Source: Variovorax sp. J22P240 (lineage in GTDB: Bacteria > Pseudomonadota > Gammaproteobacteria > Burkholderiales > Burkholderiaceae_C). Taken from it: a stretch of 64,000 nucleotides of DNA. The notes under the pieces are model-generated. The model had not been told where the DNA came from. It ran no database searches and worked only from the letters and a program-made list of their open reading frames with translations. The position numbers and the translations under genes were made by a program. The stretch is from NCBI RefSeq assembly GCF_030316855.1, contig NZ_JASZYR010000003.1, forward strand, positions 248,001 through 312,000, given 5' to 3'. Below, one piece after another: positions 57,689-64,000 of the stretch; within the stretch, counting starts at the first letter, position 1, and each line of letters starts with the position of its first letter.

Positions 57689-58795
57689 ATGATCGTTTTG
57701 AAGGCAACACAAGACAAAATCCTCGGCGCGCTGCAGTCGGTGGCGGGTATCGTGGAGCGGCGCCACACGCTGCCCATCCTGGCCAACGTGCTCATCCGCA
57801 AGACCGGCGGGCAGCTTCAGCTCACCACCAGCGACCTCGAGATCCAGATTCGTACGCACGCCGAGCTGGGCGGCGATGAAGGCAATTTCACGACGACCAT
57901 CGGCGCGCGTAAGCTGATCGACATCCTGCGCACCATGCCCTCCGACCAGACGGTCAGCCTCGAATCGAGCGCGAGCAAGCTGGTGCTCAAGGGCGGCAAG
58001 AGCCGGTTCACGCTGCAGTCGCTACCGGCCGAGGACTTTCCCCTGGTGCAGGAGTCGGCCAACTTCGGCCCCGTGTTCAGCGTGCCGCAGAAGACGCTCA
58101 AGGACCTGCTGGGCCAGGTGTCCTTCGCGATGGCGGTGCACGACATCCGCTACTACCTCAACGGCATCCTGTTCGTGGCCGAAGGTAAGCAGTTGAGCCT
58201 GGTGGCGACCGACGGGCACCGCTTGGCCTTTGCCTCCGCCACGCTCGACGTCGAAGTGCCGCGCCAGGAAGTCATCCTGCCGCGCAAGACGGTGCTCGAA
58301 ATGCAGCGCCTGCTGTCCGATGCCGAAGGCGCGATCGAGATGCAGTTCGCGAACAACCAGGCCAAGTTCAGCTTCGGCGGCATGGAGTTCGTCACCAAGC
58401 TGGTCGAGGGCAAGTTCCCCGACTACAACCGCGTGATCCCCAAGAACCACAAGAACACAGTGACGCTGGGTCGGGCGCCGCTGCTGGCCAGTCTGCAGCG
58501 CACCGCGATCCTGACCAGCGAGAAATTCAAGGGCGTGCGGCTCAACATCGAGCCCGGCACGCTGCGCATCGCGTCGAACAACGCCGAGCAGGAAGAAGCG
58601 CAAGATGAGCTCGACATCGATTACGGTGGCGACGCCATCGAGATCGGCTTCAACGTGACCTACCTGATCGACGCGCTCGCCAACATGAGCCAGGACATGG
58701 TGAAGATGGACTTCGCCGATTCCAACAGCTCGGTGCTGATGACGATTCCCGAGAACGCATCGTTCAAGTACGTCGTCATGCCCATGAGGATTTAG
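57689..58795 (+). CDS. dnaN: DNA polymerase III beta sliding clamp
   Basis: 368 residues in three clamp domains: MIVLKATQDKILGALQSVAG, then GRAPLLASLQRTAILTSEKF in the third domain, and the conserved C-terminal PMRI. The AGGAAGAGG site lies upstream of the ATG. It follows dnaA across the putative origin element, the conserved dnaA-dnaN-gyrB order. Confidence 0.98.
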   Translation: MIVLKATQDKILGALQSVAGIVERRHTLPILANVLIRKTGGQLQLTTSDLEIQIRTHAELGGDEGNFTTTIGARKLIDILRTMPSDQTVSLESSASKLVLKGGKSRFTLQSLPAEDFPLVQESANFGPVFSVPQKTLKDLLGQVSFAMAVHDIRYYLNGILFVAEGKQLSLVATDGHRLAFASATLDVEVPRQEVILPRKTVLEMQRLLSDAEGAIEMQFANNQAKFSFGGMEFVTKLVEGKFPDYNRVIPKNHKNTVTLGRAPLLASLQRTAILTSEKFKGVRLNIEPGTLRIASNNAEQEEAQDELDIDYGGDAIEIGFNVTYLIDALANMSQDMVKMDFADSNSSVLMTIPENASFKYVVMPMRI

Positions 58796-58799
58796 CACA

Positions 58800-58884
58800 C
58801 CCCCAGGCTTGCCCACTTCGTGTGGCCGCCCACCCCCTTGCAGGGGGCAATACCTGCGGACCGGCGGAGCCGGATCCGCGGTAT
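58800..58884. repeat. Dispersed intergenic repeat, copy 2
   Basis: Begins CCCCCAGGCTTGCCCACTTC and contains CCCCCTTGCAGGGGGCAA, CGGACCGGCGGAGCCGG and CCGCGGT, matching the repeat at 27052-27140 in the same order. It fills most of the dnaN-gyrB gap. Confidence 0.7.
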
Positions 58885-58890
58885 TCCTGA

Positions 58891-61548
<2,658 letters not shown>

Positions 61549-61567
61549 GTTGCGGCGGTCGCCAGCG

Positions 61568-61918
61568 ATGTGGCCGGAACTGCAGGCAATGGGCTTGCGC
61601 CTTGCCCGAGCTGTCGCCACGGCTCTACTGTTTTGTCCGGCCGCAGGATTTGCCGCGTCCGAGGCACAAGCTTTGAGCCAGGACTACGGCTGCATCTCCT
61701 GCCACGGCCTGGTCCGCAAACAGGTCGGGCCGGGCTTTGCGCAGATTGCGGCGCGTTATCGCAACGACCCGTCCGCGCCCGCCCAACTCGCCACCAGAAT
61801 CCGCAATGGCAGTGTCGGATCCTGGGGCCGCGTCATCATGCCGCGGCAATTCAAGGTCACCGATTCGGACGCCAAGGCGCTGGCCGAATGGGTTCTCTCG
61901 CAGCCCTCACCGCCCTGA
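61568..61918 (+). CDS. Exported class I c-type cytochrome
   Basis: 116 residues with a signal peptide (ARAVATALLFCPAAGFAAS). Heme motif CISCH at about residue 43 and the axial Met in RVIMPRQF. A second ATG at 61589 would give a better signal peptide (MGLRLARAV). A small monoheme electron carrier; partner unknown. Its 3' end overlaps the convergent MFS gene by 12 bases. Confidence 0.87.
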   Translation: MWPELQAMGLRLARAVATALLFCPAAGFAASEAQALSQDYGCISCHGLVRKQVGPGFAQIAARYRNDPSAPAQLATRIRNGSVGSWGRVIMPRQFKVTDSDAKALAEWVLSQPSPP

Positions 61919-63142
61919 AGCAGCCAGCGACACCCCGCCTGGTGCACGACCCAGCGCGGCCACGATCGCCGCAGCCACCAGCACGAGCGCTCCGCTCAGC
62001 ATCATGGTGTTCGAGATGCCGTAGGCGTCGACGGTGACGCCCCCAAGCAGGGCGCCCGAAGCAATCGCCACCTGGAATCCGCTCACGAGCAGCGCTTGTC
62101 CGGCCTCGGGTGCGTCGGGCACGGCCTCCAGCATCCAACCGGTGAGGGCGACCGGGATCAGCCCGAAGGCCACACCCCAGATGGCGACCACCGCGCCGCC
62201 TGCCATGAAGCCGGTACCGAGCAAGGTCGACAGCAACAGCGCCGCCGCCAACAGCATGGCCGCCAGCAGCGTCGCGGTGCGCACGCTGCGCGCCACGAGG
62301 CTTCCGCCGATGAAGGTGCCGACGAAGCCGGCCGCGCCGTAGGTCAGCAGCAACGCCGTCACGGCGCCCGGGCCGAGGCCGAACACTTGCTGCAGCAGCG
62401 GCTTGAGGTACGTGTAAGCCCCGAAGTGCCCGGCGATGAGGAAGAGCACGGTCAGCAGCCCGACCTGTGCCATGCGTCGCGTCAGCGGCGTGAGCAGGTC
62501 GCGCGGCTGGATGGCACGGGCCGGCGGCATCGCGGGCAGCAACCACATCTGCACCAGCAGCACGCCGGCCGCCAGCAGGCCGGTCACGCCGAAGGCGGCG
62601 CGCCAGCCGGCAATGTTGCCGACCAGCGCGCCAGCTGGCACGCCGAACACGGTGGCGACCGAAATGCCTGCGAGCACGAGCGACATGGCCCGCGCCTGTG
62701 AGGCCGCCGGCACCAATTGAGTGGCGGCGCTCGGCGCGAAGGTCCAGAAGCCGCCGACGCACAGGCCCAGGAGAAGGCGGGCGACAAGCATGGTGGCGAA
62801 GTTGGGTGCAAAGGCGGCGAGCAGGTTCGACGCCACCAGCAGCGCGGTGAGCCACACCATCACGGTGCGCCGGTCGAGCCGGCCAGAGGCGACGATCAAT
62901 GCCGGCCCCGCGAAGGCGGCGAGCACGCCCGGCATCGTGACCATGAGGCCGGCCGTCCCATCGGACACCTGGAGGCCGCTCCCGATGTCGGTCAGCAGTC
63001 CGATCGGCAGGAATTCGGTCGTGACCATGGCGAAGGTGCCGACAGCGATGGAGCCGACCGCGAGCCAGGCGGATCGCGGCGTGTGGGTGATTTCGATTCG
63101 GGGTGGCAGCGCATCGGCGCAGGTCGTGCAGGGTGCGTTCAT
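61907..63142 (-). CDS. MFS exporter (AraJ/YdhP-like)
   Basis: 411 residues with about 12 helices. The N-terminal half shows FAMVTTEFLPIGLLTDIGSG and a helix 2-3 loop SGRLDRRTVMV, as in the AraJ/arabinose-efflux-type DHA1 drug/sugar exporters. The ATG at 63142 is followed by a soluble CTTCADALPP stretch. Substrate unknown. No regulator gene is adjacent; the 281-base gap to the next gene is AT-rich and holds only candidate promoters. Confidence 0.86.
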   Translation of the reverse strand: MNAPCTTCADALPPRIEITHTPRSAWLAVGSIAVGTFAMVTTEFLPIGLLTDIGSGLQVSDGTAGLMVTMPGVLAAFAGPALIVASGRLDRRTVMVWLTALLVASNLLAAFAPNFATMLVARLLLGLCVGGFWTFAPSAATQLVPAASQARAMSLVLAGISVATVFGVPAGALVGNIAGWRAAFGVTGLLAAGVLLVQMWLLPAMPPARAIQPRDLLTPLTRRMAQVGLLTVLFLIAGHFGAYTYLKPLLQQVFGLGPGAVTALLLTYGAAGFVGTFIGGSLVARSVRTATLLAAMLLAAALLLSTLLGTGFMAGGAVVAIWGVAFGLIPVALTGWMLEAVPDAPEAGQALLVSGFQVAIASGALLGGVTVDAYGISNTMMLSGALVLVAAAIVAALGRAPGGVSLAASGR

Positions 63143-63423
63143 CGAAGGTCGTCCTGGAAAAGGCCGCTGGCGGCACATGCGCCGGCGGCTTCGTTGGGGA
63201 GGCACGGAGTTTGGAGGCGGATCGACGGTTGCGAAGGACGCTCCGGGAACATCTCAATTTCCGCTTTGCCAACAATTGGAAAACGCCGTTGCTTATGCGT
63301 TTTTCGATACCGCCGGCTGCGCGGCGCGTCGAGAATCCGCGTAAACGCTATTCCTAGCCCGACTCTTGCTAAGCAAAATCAGCGGCGGCCAGACGCCACT
63401 TTCGAGCAAGAGGACAGCACAGC

Positions 63424-63918
63424 ATGAACCCGATCCGGTTTTGGGGGCCCGTGGCGGCCCTGGCGATCTTTGGCGCACTCGCCCCAGCCCATGCGCTGAC
63501 CAACCCGCCCATCCAGACAGCCCAGGGCATCGAGTACATGTGCGGCGGAAAAAGCAGCGAAGAGGCCGCCTTCATGCAGACCGTCTCGCCACGCTGGGCC
63601 GCCACGCTCGAGTTCGGTGTCAGCCGGGCGAAGCCCGGCAACTTCCCCTCCGACGTGAAGGTTTCGGTGCGCGAGCGGTACACGGGCAGGCCGATCATGG
63701 AAGCCTCGACTGGCGCGCCCTTCATGCTCGCGCGGCTCGAACCCGGCGCCTACGAGGTCGAGGCCTCGATGGGCGGCGTCACGCTCAGGCAGCCGCTGGT
63801 GGTGTTCAACGGCATGGCCTCCAAAGCGGTCTTCGTGTGGCCGTCGAATGTCGATTTCGCCGCGACGATGGGCCTGCCTCGGCCCGAGCAACAGGCTTCG
63901 GTCCAAACCGGGGACTGA
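63424..63918 (+). CDS. Exported beta-sandwich (carboxypeptidase-regulatory-like) protein
   Basis: 164 residues with a signal peptide (GPVAALAIFGALAPAHALTN). A Cys in IEYMCGGKSSEEAA follows. The C-terminal half (KVSVRERYTGRPIMEASTG, then LEPGAYEVEASMGGVTLRQP) reads like a carboxypeptidase-regulatory or transthyretin-like beta-sandwich. No catalytic motif; function unknown. A periplasmic or secreted binding protein is likely. Confidence 0.75.
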   Translation: MNPIRFWGPVAALAIFGALAPAHALTNPPIQTAQGIEYMCGGKSSEEAAFMQTVSPRWAATLEFGVSRAKPGNFPSDVKVSVRERYTGRPIMEASTGAPFMLARLEPGAYEVEASMGGVTLRQPLVVFNGMASKAVFVWPSNVDFAATMGLPRPEQQASVQTGD

Positions 63919-64000
63919 GCCTTCCAGATCAGGTTCTCCTAAGACTTGCTGCGGATAGTGGTCGCGTGAACTCTTCACGCCCCTTCGAGCAAAGGACACA

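Overview
The window looks like a piece of a high-GC betaproteobacterial chromosome, most likely Burkholderiales/Comamonadaceae and Variovorax-like. That rests on gene order and protein character (rpmH-rnpA-yidD-yidC beside dnaA-dnaN-gyrB, lptD-amgK-rsmE, metX-metW), not on any database comparison. It spans the replication-origin neighbourhood: genes left of about 55.8 kb (rpmH, rnpA, yidD, yidC, mnmE) point left, and dnaA, dnaN and gyrB point right.

Layout. 0-9 kb is accessory: a truncated PAS-type gene, a divergent TetR/VOC pair, a type I restriction-modification operon of unusual order (half-size hsdS, hsdM, hsdR, YgjP-type metallopeptidase), then a degenerate metallo-beta-lactamase-fold protein and an ABM monooxygenase. 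9-17 kb holds central metabolism (gapA, tkt), speD-murU, a large unknown lipoprotein and pepP. 17-23 kb is a tight five-gene envelope operon (SPFH/SHOCT protein, double zinc-ribbon DUF4178 protein, DUF350 protein, membrane-anchored spermidine-synthase-like enzyme, Tat-exported FAD oxidoreductase). 23-27 kb holds maeB and a secreted RNase/barstar pair. 27-34 kb is the rsmA-surA-lptD envelope cluster and amgK-rsmE. 34-42 kb has two M20 peptidases, an MFS carrier, a lipase, DUF72, bactofilin and YigZ. 42-48 kb has metX-metW behind a SAM-II riboswitch, a Gdt1-type cation exporter behind a yybP-ykoY riboswitch, an RRM protein, and the SDR-lptC-kdsC-kdsD LPS operon. 48-64 kb has a Kef-type antiporter, small regulatory genes, the origin cluster, a cytochrome c, an MFS exporter and a secreted protein.

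Most notable observations. (1) The dnaA-dnaN intergenic region carries DnaA boxes, a GC-rich stretch and TAG trinucleotide repeats, the layout of an origin unwinding element. A clearly related copy of the same roughly 200-bp element lies about 34 kb away, between the SPFH operon and maeB. (2) The five-gene SPFH/DUF4178/DUF350/aminopropyltransferase/FAD operon looks like an undercharacterised membrane-stress or polyamine-modification module. (3) The RM locus has a half-length specificity subunit as its first gene and a divergent MBL protein with altered metal ligands. (4) Two metabolite riboswitches lie back to back around 43-44 kb. (5) An SDR gene appears to start with CTG. (6) The dnaA 5' end looks as if it carries a one-base frameshift. 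(7) A dispersed repeat of roughly 85-90 bp occurs at 27.05 and 58.8 kb. No rRNA, tRNA, CRISPR array or insertion sequence was seen.
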